64,000 nt of DNA from Scalesia atractyloides (Eukaryota; Streptophyta; Magnoliopsida; Asterales; Asteraceae). The translations under genes and the position numbers were made by a program. This document shows positions 21,413 through 33,193 of this stretch, piece by piece. Below the pieces are notes generated by a model. The model was not told the origin of the DNA and made no database searches. It saw only the letters and a program-made list of their open reading frames with translations. The stretch spans positions 51,603,681-51,667,680 of the forward strand of contig CAMTDV010000007.1 of NCBI GenBank assembly GCA_947069175.1, given 5' to 3'. How positions within the stretch are numbered: position 1 is the first letter of the stretch; the number at the start of each line of letters is the position of its first letter.

Positions 21413-22715
21413 TGATGGAGAGTGTGAAACATGAGCCTTAATGTGGGTTATATAATGTGTTTTATTGTGTTTAAGCGGTTATGCGCGTTGAATATAGTAA
21501 CTACGGGAGTTTATGGTTTTATAGGTTAAACGTCTAAATTGGTAAAGTTGGAGTGCTTGGAGGTAAACTGGAATGAGCAAGGATGGTGAGCAAGATATAT
21601 CACATTGTTCGGTATATGTTTTGGGTCAAGGCATGGCTTGGATGCGCAAGCAACATGATAAAACGAAGTCTAGGGGCCGTCTAGTCATTAGTTGAAAGTT
21701 AAAATGTGAAGACAAATAAGTTGGGAATTTGCGACGTAGACTACGACTGTTCCAACGTAGTTTACGGTTCAGGTATATTGGACAAAAGGCAACCAGCAGG
21801 TGTATACCATAGGTTACGTGTGTTTGACCATAGCTTACGGTCAATTTCCAAATGAAACAGAATGTCTGGACCGTAACCTACGACCCTGTACCGTAGGCTA
21901 CGGGTGGATTTCTGGAAAAAAACTCGCTGGGACTTGTTTTTGGAGATATAAAAAGGGTTTTGCAACCCTAATCAAGACACTTCCTTTGGGGACGAAATTG
22001 GAGCACAAGATACACTTGGGAATTTGATTTTCACCAATTACCATCATAGATCGCATCACTTTATCCCGATTGAAGATGCAATCATCCGTTTCTCAAGCTT
22101 TTGGTGATCAATCGAATGAGATGAGCGACTAAATCTTTTATGGTTTCCTCTGGGTGGAGGATTCTTGTAAGTGAACTAAGTTATGTGTTTGAACTCTTGC
22201 TAGAATCTGGTAATCTAAGCATTCGATGCTTTTTACCAGTTGATTTGATTTGATGGATTTGTAAACGATTGTTTTTACTTTAATTCTTAATTCGAACTCA
22301 TTCAATTCTCGAGATTTCTAGTAATTGGGATACATTTGATAAGGGTTAGGGTTAGTAATTGCAATTGGTAATTCATATGATAACCTTTCATTGTACACAA
22401 TCAAAGTAAGTAGTCTTTAGGTTATCACAATCAATTAATCAGATTATGCAATTATGTCTATGTGATTGTAAGCAATTAAACATATAACCGATGTTTACTT
22501 TGAATCTAAATCCGGAGGAACCATTGTTTTCTCCAACTGTTTACAACTAAATTTAGTAATTAGTTAATTAAATCAACAAACAAACAACCGAGTTTACATT
22601 TTCGCAGGTAGTTAATCAATACTTAATCCATAAACACTTTTCACCAGACTCCTCTGGATTCGATACCCTGCTTACCCTAGCTACCTAGGTTAATTAGGTT
22701 TTTGCATAACACTCA
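21413..22715 (+). repeat. 3' LTR of the Athila/Tat-like element (1303 bp)
   Basis: It begins TGATGGAGAGTGTGAAAC and ends TAACACTCA. It differs from the 5' LTR mainly by C/T and G/A changes, especially in the palindrome cluster, plus an extra ACTAAATTTAG-like insert near 22548. Its TATA box is 21947-21954. It is followed by the duplication gtgac (22716-22720). Confidence 0.9.
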
Positions 22716-23224
22716 GTGACACAGATATTAATGTCCTTGAAAACGTTAATAATACTCGAATTTTATAGACGCTTTCACATACCGGTTTTCAATACAAGAT
22801 TTTTAAATGTTTTAAAGATTCATTTGATACAAAGCAAACAGACACATGAATTCACCACATATATTTCAGATAACTAGTGGATCCTTGCACTTCACGAAAC
22901 AAGAACCAACATGTCAAGAAAGCGATGTCATCCTTAGGGAGGATTTGGTTCTTATCTCCCGCCCTTGTGCAGAAGATTGAATGCAAAACCTCAGTCTATT
23001 AAAACTTATTTTCGTATAAGTCTTTTGAAAACAATGTAACATGTAATATCGTTTGAGAATAAACATTTGACTTGTAAACTTTTTTTTATCTTGGAATAGA
23101 TGAACATCATGCATATTTTAATCACGTAATTTTATTCATATAGTTTGTTTACTTTCATCGTATGCAATGAGAACTAATCACAATCACACCTTACGCTTCC
23201 GCCTATGAACGGTGTGACATTAAT

Positions 23225-25659
23225 AACCAAGCAAACACTTTAACCATTTTAGATCTGGTTTTTGAAGAAAAAAGTATAAAAAATGAAAAACCCAAATAAT
23301 TTCAAAAATTTTCAAAATACAATCAGATCTAGGATGAATTGTAGATTGTAAATCCCAAACTCGAGTACCAAATTTCTAATACCAAATGTGGGATTAAACG
23401 GGGTATAAAACCTGATTTGGTTGAAAATATCTCAAGAACACACACAAAATATAACAATAAAAACTCTTAGATTGGTTTGCAAGATGATACTACAACAAAC
23501 CCCAAAATCTCTTAAACAAAATGTAATACGTACGTTGCTCACCTAGACATACGATTTCTAAGTATTTATTACATATTGGATATTAAACTAATATATTAAT
23601 TCAAATAATTAAATAATATTAACAATATTACTATTAAACTAGGTTATAAAGTTGTGTATTTCACAAGTTGAATTAAATAAAAATAATAGTTAATAATCAA
23701 ATACTCTAAATGTAGAGTGTTTGTTATTGCAAAAATAGAAAGTAAATCAATAATTGATATTTACGGGATTATGATCAAATACAAAGGGTGATATATAAAC
23801 AAGAAAGTTAAGAAGAATTTTAGTCCATTGATCTTAATATGTAGGGTTAAGATTAATTTTAGGAATCCTACATTTATCAAAGGAATCCTACATTTATTGA
23901 CTTTCTTTCTTCACATACAAGACACATGTCAATTTCCCCATCAATTTAAAACATTTATAACTTTTTCATATGAGGTTTTTTTAAATTAACCATAATAACA
24001 AGCGTTTTTTATCTTTAATATAAGTATGATATTGCATAGAAAAATTAAATAAAAAATCATTTTTACTGGGTTTTCTTTGCATTGTGTTAAAGGTTCAGGT
24101 CATCATGTCTTTCAACTGGGTTTTAGTCATTATGTTTTCATTAGTGTTTCTATACATTGTATTATTATCAAAACTTATAACAATGTGAATTTGGGTTCTG
24201 GCCAGTGCGTTTTTATTAAAAGCTATAACATAATTTGTGTCACAGTGAAGATGACGTTATATTTATGTTTTCTATACATTGTGTTATAGGCTGTGGTCAT
24301 TGTGTTTAGTCCGTTATCCATTGTGTTTTAATATGTTGTCCATTGTGTTTTTCTTTTGTTGTCCATTGTGTTTTAATATGTTGTTCATTGTATTTTTAGT
24401 CTATTCTCCATTGTGGTTTAGTCTATTATTTATTATGATTTTTTAGTATTGTTCATTGTGTTTTTTTATCTATTGTCCATTGTGTTTTTTCTCTGTTTTC
24501 ATCAATTGTGTTTTTAGTTCACTTTCCATTGCGTTTTTAGTTTAATAATCAATGTGTTTTAATTTGTTGTCCATTATGTATTTTATCTGTTGTTATCGAT
24601 TGTGATTTTGGTTTGCTTTCCATTGTGTTTTTAGTTTAATACCCATTGTGTTTTACGTTATGTCCATTGTGTAATACGCAACTGGGTTTTCAATTTTTTT
24701 TGAAATTTATAACAATATGGTACTCATATTAAAGATAAAAATACGCCTGAATTTTAGGTATAACATTTTTAAAAAATGATAAAAAAAAAGTTACGGACGT
24801 TTGAAAAATATAGACTTACTTCATGTGAATATTCTTTTTATTCTCTTGGACAAAATTATTTTTCCCACTTAATTCCTCCTTGGACACTTGTGACTCCATG
24901 GTGACTTCTCACCCTTCTTATATTTAAATCACCTTGTACTGTAACTCAACCTGATATTTACGTGAGTGAAAGATCCATGTGTTTCTTAAAAGTGTAAATA
25001 AGTTTTAGGCGGGAAAATAAGGGTAAGGAGGAACCAGAGAGTGACATGTGACACCAAACATTTTATTTGTTATATAAATATAGATTAGATAAAGATTAAT
25101 GAAAAGAATGATATATGACATTAATTAGAACCTTTTATTAAAAGTTAGATTTAATTATAATTGGTAGAATTCCCCCAAGCGTTGCGGCGAGAATTCGGAT
25201 TTCAGTTACTACATCAGTATTGCACTCGGTATAGCAATCGAAAGACAAAACTAAAAGACAAAGTCATGATATACCCAAAAACATGATTACAAAAGTTGCT
25301 AGGCAGTCCCTAGTCGGATTTGAGTATTTGGGAAGTACTCGGCCTAGGCGGACAATACTCGAGTAGTATTCAGCCTATACTAAGAGTACTCGGGGCTAAA
25401 CAGCCTACCTTATAGCGGTACTTGGGGAGTGCTCGGCCTTCGAGGCCTTGTTTTACAACCATGCCCAAAAGGATATCACCACATATTTTAATCCATAAAA
25501 AATCATAAAAACCAATATTAAAATGGTTTCAAAAATGAATATCAATATTGATGCCGATACTGATACGATGCTGTTTGATTAGAATTGACGTGGTACTAAT
25601 ATTGATTGGAGGGTATAAGTTCGGTTCGTTACAGTACTTGATGCAGTACCGATACTCAT
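23225..25659. other. AT-rich unclassified intergenic stretch
   Basis: It continues the sequence interrupted by the solo LTR at 10443. No coding sequence. It contains a degenerate minisatellite (24275-24672), a GC-rich patch with GCGTTGCGGCGAGAATTC at 25177 belonging to a recurrent repeat family, and a run of short CTCGG-containing units (25307-25445). I recognise no transposon ends. Confidence 0.5.
24275..24672. repeat. Degenerate minisatellite, about 22-30-bp unit, at least 14 copies
   Basis: Units repeat TGTCCATTGTGTTTT with spacers like AATATGTTG or TAGTCTATT. Variable unit length and substitutions indicate old decay. A weaker precursor pattern is visible from about 24075. Confidence 0.8.
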
Positions 25660-28057
25660 AATTGACAACTGCCACTTTCTGCTAATTTTCGTACTATTAA
25701 ACAGTATTTAATATAATACATTTACGTGTTTTGAACATCTGAACTACATGATTTCATGACATAAATCTAGAAAACTCTCGGAATACATTTCACGATGCAT
25801 ATTATTCATTTTAGTGGTTATAACTCCAAAACAGTTTAAGACAATGCATCGGAACAACTAGTAGACTTACAGACTAGACTAGCTATGTTAGCACTGCTTC
25901 AGTACTCAGCTTAAAGGCCGTTGGGGGGCACAAAATTAAAACCAACAGGAATTACATATAAATCCTAATTGGGAATGCAACGTTACATAATAAAGCTTTC
26001 CGATAATGCATAGACAACTTAACCGTCCAATCCGTACACAGTACAAATTCAGCATTGCTTAACAATCATGAAGTCCAGAAATGATGTAGAGCATCATAGA
26101 ATGCTTATATAACATCAAGTATGGAATTGAGATGCAAAATCCCTAAAATCCCTACAAGTTGCTTATCTCCGTTTAAGGACCCGATAACGAATCTAACACC
26201 CGTTAAGCAACCGAACACGAACTAGACATAATTTATGGACTAGTTAATATTGTTTAACATTTAAGCTATGTAATGTTAAGCTAGTGTATATCACCACACA
26301 TCATGAATTACACAAAAACCCCTAAAACCCTAAACCTAACTCTTAACTTAAACATAACTAAAACCCCTACCTCACTAACCAAACCAAACCATAACCAGGG
26401 GCCATGGCCGGTTTTTAAGGGGGTCCCACCACCCAACATTTGTGTCCCCATGTCTCAACATGTTTGGGAAGACAATTAGAATGTATGGAGGATCATGTGT
26501 GGGTAATCATACATAAGAAGACAACACACTAACACCTTAAACCACCTTATCACCTTCATTAATTTTACACAACACAAACCTCCTCTTTCTTCTCCCTTAC
26601 CTACGACCACCATACCCCCACCACCACCTCCACTTTGTGTCTATTTTACAAGCAATCCAAGGTTATTCTAAGGTGTCCCAAATCAACTAAGGAAGGATCA
26701 AGCACTAGAAGTTCAAGGACCAGCTTGAGGAGCTATTAACCACCTATTTTCTTTATCTTCGTCTTCTTTTCTTGTGTGTTGCTTCCCTAGCCTTGTGATA
26801 GTAGTAAGTTCGCTTGAATTCTAATTTTCATCTTGTTTAAGTATATGTAACTTATGTACAATATAACATCTAAAGATTCTTACAAAACAAAGATGAAGAA
26901 CACTTCTAATCAAGCTAAAAGTATAAGAAACAGGTTACTTATGATGTGTTATGAAAGTTGTTACTTGGTAGTTTGAGCTAGTGGTGATGAACATCATATG
27001 TTGACTTGTTAGATGATGATTATAAACATAATATAACAAGTGTACATAAAGATCTTGAAAGATTCATGGTGAACATGTTAATAAAAATGGATGAACATAA
27101 AAGTTGAAGTTGTTAAACTGTATAAGTTGTTACATACAAATAATGGACTTCTTGAAAGATGGATGAACATAAGTTCATAACTTGTATTCTATAAAGATTG
27201 GCAAAATTAGAAGATAAGAATGATTTTTAAACAAATACATATGTTTAAAAATCATACTAAAATGCTACGTGTTCATGAGTTCATCTTATAACATTTTATG
27301 AGATTTTGTGTTTATAAATTGTTGTGGGAAACTGTTGATGAATTTTTGAAAAGAAAATGACAGGTTTAAAAACATGGAAAACTCCATTTACTAGGGGTAA
27401 CTATGGCGAAATTTTTATAAAATTAAAATATATTTTTAACAAGGTTCTCACAAGTAAACTTGTTTAAAAATAATAAATATAAAAATTCCAATATTTTTGT
27501 ATAAAATGCAAAGCAAAGAAGGTATTGTTTTTCAAAATTAAAGATGGATATAAATATATATTTTAAGAAAATATATATTTAGTGGTCATATGAACTATGT
27601 GCTATGTGTATATTATTTGTATTAGTTATATATAAACTAGGAACTTGAAATAATGTACACAATAAATACAATAAAAATTGCAAATAAAGAATTACAAGAA
27701 TATATAAATGCTTATGCCTTGGACACAATTATTGGACGATTCGAACACTTGGACATTTGGACGGACTATATAAATATTTTGGGTTAAAAATATAATATAT
27801 CGAAGCTTGGTAAATTATACTTTCAAAACCGAACAAGTGACAAAATATATATTTTTACAAGTATATAAAATATATCATATTTTGTCAACCCAAAAAATAT
27901 ATTATCTTTGAAGTATATAAATATACATTTCATAAACATTTTAAAAATATATTATTTTGGTGGAAAGGCTAAAGATATATATTTTCTAGAATCAATCTTA
28001 AAAATAAACTATTTTTAAGATATATGAAAATACACGCATTTACCAAGCCTAGGATAC

Positions 28058-28122
<65 letters not shown>

Positions 28123-29168
28123 CTATGAACATATCTTAAAATATATATTTTAAGAATACAAAATCTTGGATGAAATATATATTGACATCATACATGGAAA
28201 ATACAACTCAAAGGAATATAATTCTGAACAAGTCTTAATAAATATTTAAGACAAAAGACTTGTAAATAAATCGTTACAAAGACCAAAGTGTCTAACAAAA
28301 CCTAGCACGTTTGTAGGTTGCGATACAAACCGAGAAAAGGGTACGTGAGATAAGCAAAGTTTACGGAACACAATTCAGTAAGTTCATGTCCCATTTTCAT
28401 TTTAAACGTTTTTCAGTCTGACAACTATCGGGGAAAATACACGTACAATGGTATGATAAGCTAGGGAATGAAACAACTTAGATCATGTGCGAATAGGGTT
28501 GTACTTAAGCACCATTAATCTTGTTTAGACCACAGTACAAAAGGTTAGATCTGTCGGGTTTTGGCGAGCCTCACTCTTGGTCATAGACCCACTCGGAAGA
28601 GTGCATTTGTGTCCCAGTCAGGGTAATCGATGCAAAATTGTCTAGGTTTAGATTGCTTCCTATGTCGTCACACATATTAATTTCCTTGCAAAACATTAAT
28701 GATCAACGATTTCATTAACGCTTTACATACCGGGTTTTGATAGCAATACATCTTACATTTTATGGATTCATCTTATACAACTAAAACACATGAACTCGCC
28801 TGTTGATTTTCAACTTAACATGTATTTCAGGGAACTAATGGACCATGCGGGAAACTTTTGTCAAGAAAGCAAGTGTCAAGACTCCATGCCACTTTTGGAA
28901 GGGTTTGCTCGTTATATACCGTTTCCTTGCGGTGATATAATGACCAAAGCCTTATCATTTCAAAACTTGCATTTTGTTGTACGAAACTTTGATAACTTAT
29001 TTATATTCGATGGTTTGTAAACAAAATACTTAACTTATGTTGTGTTGGAAACATCTATGACAACGGCATTGGAGCTTGTTTTTATTCATTTACTTGTTCA
29101 CTTATACAATATGCAATGAGAATCAATCAGGTCACACCTCGCGCTTCCGCCTATAAGCGGGTGTGACA
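25660..29168 (+). mobile_element. Second solo LTR of the 10443 family (about 3.5 kb)
   Basis: The start is decayed (TTGACAACTGCC at about 25662); the end is clear (GCGGGTGTGACA at 29168). Collinear matches to 10443-23219 include GACCCGATAACGA near 26180, TAGTGATAGTAGTAAG-like sequence near 26800, GGAAAACTCC near 27377 and GACCAAAGTGTCTAACAA at 28282. Flanking ctcat (25655-25659) and cttat (29169-29173) could be a degenerate duplication. It lacks the nested Athila/Tat-like element, so it shows the empty site at about 28665-28685. Confidence 0.65.
28062..28121. repeat. (TA)n microsatellite in the solo LTR
   Basis: A TA run of about 60 bp, present in the same LTR family but not matched by one of similar length at the equivalent place in the other solo LTR. 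Confidence 0.85.
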
Positions 29169-31204
29169 CTTATACATTACCACTCACAACTAAGTGTTCA
29201 AAAATTCATATCGACACGTAGAAAAATATAGACACATCACAACAAAGTGCTCAATACATGTATCTTAAAAAGTGTTTCGATAACTTATTCATTACCACTC
29301 ACAACTAAGTTTCAAAAATTCATATTGTGACGTAGAAAAATATAGATACATCGCAAAAAAGTGCTCAATACATGTATCTTAAAAGTTACAAAAGAAGAAC
29401 AATATTTTAAAATCATTTAAAATAATATATTTAAAAAATAATCATAACTTAAAGTCAAGCAATACCTTAAAAATTTGAAAACACTGGTAAAGAATGGATG
29501 GTATAAGTTCGGTTCGTCTTGGTACGAGTACTTTGATACTGATACTCGTAATAGTTTACAATATATAAAAGATAGCACATAGCGCTACTAAAATTGTTTG
29601 CATGGTACCGGTTGAGTTGATCATGGTAAAGAACAAAATAAATCAATTATACATGATCCGTTCATTTATAAATCATTACACTATATTATTAGAATACTGA
29701 AAAGGGTTATGATAACATATGCGTTAGTGTCACGATTACTTATACATTACTAGTCACAACTAAGTTTAAAAAAATCCATATCGAGACGTGGAAAAATATG
29801 GACACGTCGCAACAAAGTGCTCAATATATGTATCTTAAAAATATAAAAGAAAAACAATGTTTTTGAAATCATTTAAAATGATATTTTAATAAACTAATCA
29901 TAACTTAAAATCAAACAATACTATAAAAATCTGAAAACACTATTCATAGGACTTTGTGTTAACATATATAGTCAATTTTCCCTCACGCTTCGCGGCGGGA
30001 ATTCCGTTGTTATCAGTTGGTTCGTTACGGTACAGTACTCGTTTTAGTAATCGAAAGAGAAAACCTTACATCTATCAGAAATTATAAATACGAATCTGAT
30101 GTTGTTTAGTTGATATCGGTTTGGTTGGTTTACGTTCTGTGTTTATTTTTTTCATCATTGCGATGTAATTTTTTTGCAAACGAATATTGTTCCATTATAT
30201 ATCGTACCAAACCTAACTGAAACCGACTGAATAATATCTGTATTGCTACAATTTTATTCTTATCGTTTTGAAAACTGACACCGTATCATTACCATACCGT
30301 GTCAAACTGAACAACCTCGACATCGTATCGCTACCACAGTGAACCGAAACGAAACCAAACAAACAACGTTGGTTCGATACTAATATTTTTATTTATTGTT
30401 TTTTATATTTCAATAATCTGAAACCATTCTCCATCGTACAGTACCGTACAACATCAATACTGATACTGTAATTTTTTAATTGTTTCAGGTTTTAAAAATT
30501 TATCATTTCTACAACTTCGTATGCGACGGTACTTGAATATTGGTACATATGTGACAATCTGAACCAATCGATATTGTTCGAACAACATCAATGTTGCTTT
30601 ACCGGTGTTCGCTTTTATCATTTTGAGACAATGTAAAAACATGTGTTGATTTCTATACCTAGTGCATGTATTGTACCGTTGTTGTAACGAAGTGTATCGA
30701 TATCGATCAAATGCCCGGAAAGTTAAAAAAAGTAAACAAACATAGACGGGGATTCAGATTTTTTTAGAAAAAAAAATTAATGGACGGAAGTTATTTTTGT
30801 ACGGTTACTGTAACGAAGCATATCGATATCGATCTCAATGCCCATGGAATGCTAACAAGTAAACATAGACGGGACTTTATTTTATTTTTTAAATTTAACG
30901 AACGTAAGTTATTACTAAAATATCAAATTTAATAATAAATAAAATACTATTAATAAAAATGAAAAACAAACACATAAAATTATAAATTAGTGTGTATTAC
31001 TAAAACTCAAATTACATAACATATAAAATATTACTATAAATTCAAATATTTAAAAGTTAGAAACACTATTTAACCAAACTTTGAATTCATATGTATAATA
31101 TAATAGTGAGATTCCCCCGCTCTTTGCAAAGGGAACTCGGTCGATATCTATTCATTTCGTAATGGTGATGATACCCACAGTATTCTATAGTAATCGAAAT
31201 GGAA
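29169..31204. repeat. Unclassified AT-rich repeat family with GC-rich patches
   Basis: About 29169-29285 is repeated at 29286-29395 and again at 29737-29850 (shared CATTACCACTCACAACTAAG and AAGTGCTCAATACATGTATC blocks). GC patches with CACGCTTCGCGGCGGGAATT (about 29986) and CCCCGCTCTTTGCAAAGGGA (about 31115) recur, each followed by CGGTT/GGTAC-rich sequence with many TATCGATATCGAT-like words. No open frame of note. The copia element starting at 31210 inserted into this family; the other half continues after 50854. Confidence 0.6.
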
Positions 31205-31209
31205 AGCCT

Positions 31210-32153
31210 TGTTGGAAATTTATAAATAATATTATATTATGAGTTAATATATTGATTATTTAATAATTAAGACAAGATGAATGAGAGATCTTTCCATTAA
31301 GTTTGTGTGTTGGAACCATAAATGTTTGGGAAATTGAGCTTGTCCCACAGAGGTGGAAAGATAAATCTTTTGTGGATTTATAATTAGAATTCTCTATACG
31401 GATGTATTCTTATGTGACAACTCACACCCAGTGGTAGCGCGTTGGGTGCGAAGCACCCGACACGCGCCCGCGCCCGGCCCGGCCACGGGACATGGGAGAA
31501 TGTGGCACTTTGATGACGAAGTTTGCACTTCGCACGTTCGCATCGCCATGAGCCGAATTTATTATTTTTTTAGATGTGTCTTGGCTTGGTGTGGTCAACT
31601 CGAGACTCTTCAATTCCTACATGACAAATGATTAAGTCTCAGAATTCATTGTGCCACTGAATAATGAATTCTAAAATTTATTTTTATTGAATTTTGTATT
31701 CAATATAGACTTACCATTTCGAATTATAATAAGGTTATATACAAAGCTTTGTTCTTTGTTTTAGAGGCACATAATACTGAAATCGTATGGTTGATACAAC
31801 ACAAACTTCAAACGAATTCCCTAACTTTGCATTTCTGCGCACTCTTATTTCAGGTAAACTTTCAGGTGCTAGGCTAATACCAGCAGTACAATCTGCTTAG
31901 GCTGTTGTACCTGGGAAACAGACGGTTTCACCTGGGTGGCCCGAAATCTATTTTAAAAGAAGCGCGATCTTCACGTGCCTCAGTCACCTTTGTTTATGTT
32001 TTACCAATTTTTCTTTGTAATTTGTTCTTAGTTTAGTTTACATTTTTATATTGTATTTCCTTTTAGTTTGGTTTTGTTCTTCTTTATGTGATGTAATCAG
32101 AATATTGATTAATAAAATGTTATTTTACTTATTTTGTGAACTGTTGTCCTACA
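31210..32153 (+). repeat. 5' LTR of the plus-strand copia element (944 bp)
   Basis: It begins TGTTGGAAATTTATAAA and ends TTGTCCTACA, and is closely similar to 49911-50849. It contains a GC-rich block (31436-31550) with CACCCGACACGCGCCCGCGC and ACTTCGCACGTTCGCATC. The short open frames crossing that block on both strands are a composition effect. Bases after the LTR (AGCTTAAAAC) do not match an initiator tRNA-Met primer site. Confidence 0.9.
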
Positions 32154-33001
32154 AGCTTAAAACATACTTTAAAACCCATTCACTGTTTCGGTTTTAAAAA
32201 TTTTATAAATTGTTGTCACACCCCTTGTAGTCCGTTCCCACATCAGAGCCGGGGCGTGAACCGAATGGCATCTTCATCGCACAACGAAAGCAGACGTGAA
32301 GGCTAAGGTTTCTAGTAAATGAACGCCCGCTAACTACTCGAATCCCCATGGGTTCCACTATTCCAACCGTGCCATACTTGAATTATAACCTGAGAAAGAA
32401 CATGCGAAAAGTCAACATAAAGTTGGCGAGTTCATAGTTTGTCTGTTTTTGTTTCAAATGAATCATAAAACATTTGAAAGTTTTGCATACGAAAAACCGG
32501 TTTGTGGGATCATAATATCCCAAAGCATTTGAAATGTCATCTCTGTATAACAGTATTGAAATGTTTTCTCATGTTGTTTGCAAATCCATGCATATAACTG
32601 TTATGTTTATAAACCGGTAATAAAATGTTTTCAATCGTATCTGGAAATAAACCGACGTTGAAATGTTTTCTGTTATTTTTGTAAACCGGTGTTGAAACCG
32701 CAGTATGTAGTTTTCCTATGGAATCTAAGGATCTGTCAGTGTGTAGCTAATACACCGACCTATGTGCCATAAGTAAGTAACCAAACCGAGACTTCTTTGA
32801 CATTTTGGAATCACAAAAGCACTCCTAACCGGTTATCATACCAGAAGTGGAGCATGTCTCAAACTCGATAGATCTATACCTTTTGCACCTTGGTCACTAC
32901 ATGATTAATGGTTACTATTTTTATTCCCCTACTTACGCACAGTGATCTTGTTATAATCTACTCCCATAGCTACATACCAATTGTTATAAATATGTGTTAT
33001 T

Positions 33002-33193
33002 GAGCCTAGCCCATGTTCTTTTGTGATTTTGGGCCTAGCCCATGTTCTTTTGTGATTTCTGGGCCTAGCCCATGTTCTTTTGTCATTTTTGGGCCTAGCC
33101 CATGTTCTTTTGTGATTTTGGGCCTAGCCCATGTTTTCTTGAGATTTTGGGCCTAGCCCATGTTCCTTTGTAAAATTGGGGCCTCGCCCCCTA
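33002..33193. repeat. Minisatellite in the 3' LTR, 29-30-bp unit, 6 to 7 copies
   Basis: Units begin GGGCCTAGCCCATGTTCTTT and end TGTGATTTT. The last is a partial GGGCCTCGCCCCC. The matching array in the other LTR (39704-39863) is one unit shorter. Confidence 0.92.

Larger units (their letters stand above)
14476..22715 (+). mobile_element. Non-autonomous Athila/Tat-like LTR retrotransposon with gag and protease only
   Basis: The LTRs are 14476-15766 and 21413-22715. A tRNA-Asp-type primer site lies at 15781 and a polypurine tract next to the 3' LTR. Flanking pentamers are gtggc (14471-14475) and gtgac (22716-22720), a 5-bp duplication with one change. The interior codes for a broken Gag with a CCHC knuckle and a retropepsin-like protease, but I see no reverse transcriptase, RNase H or integrase. 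The structure matches gag-only derivatives (TR-GAG type), which depend on a relative for replication. Its gag is interrupted by plastid DNA. It sits inside the solo LTR 10443-23219. Confidence 0.85.
10443..23219 (+). mobile_element. Solo LTR (about 4.5 kb net) split by a nested gag-only retroelement
   Basis: It starts TGTGACAACC at 10443 and ends GGTGTGACA at 23219. It is flanked by a perfect 5-bp duplication, ttaat at 10438-10442 and 23220-23224. Removing the nested element (14476-22715 plus one duplication) leaves about 4.5 kb with no internal coding region, as expected after LTR-LTR recombination. It is homologous along its length to 25660-29168 (for example GACCAAAGTGTCTAACAA near 14073 and 28282) and, in reverse orientation, to the LTRs at 32214 and 38920 (shared GAGGTGCAAAAG / CTTTTGCACCTTG). 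This is inferred to be the oldest of the three layers here. Confidence 0.8.

Noticed and set aside
31422..31631. Short GC-rich frames in the copia LTR on both strands
   Set aside because: LTR sequence; not kept in frame in the second LTR.
33002..33193. Regular repeats with similar spacing, superficially CRISPR-like
   Set aside because: Contiguous 29-30-bp units without unique spacers in a plant LTR: a minisatellite.
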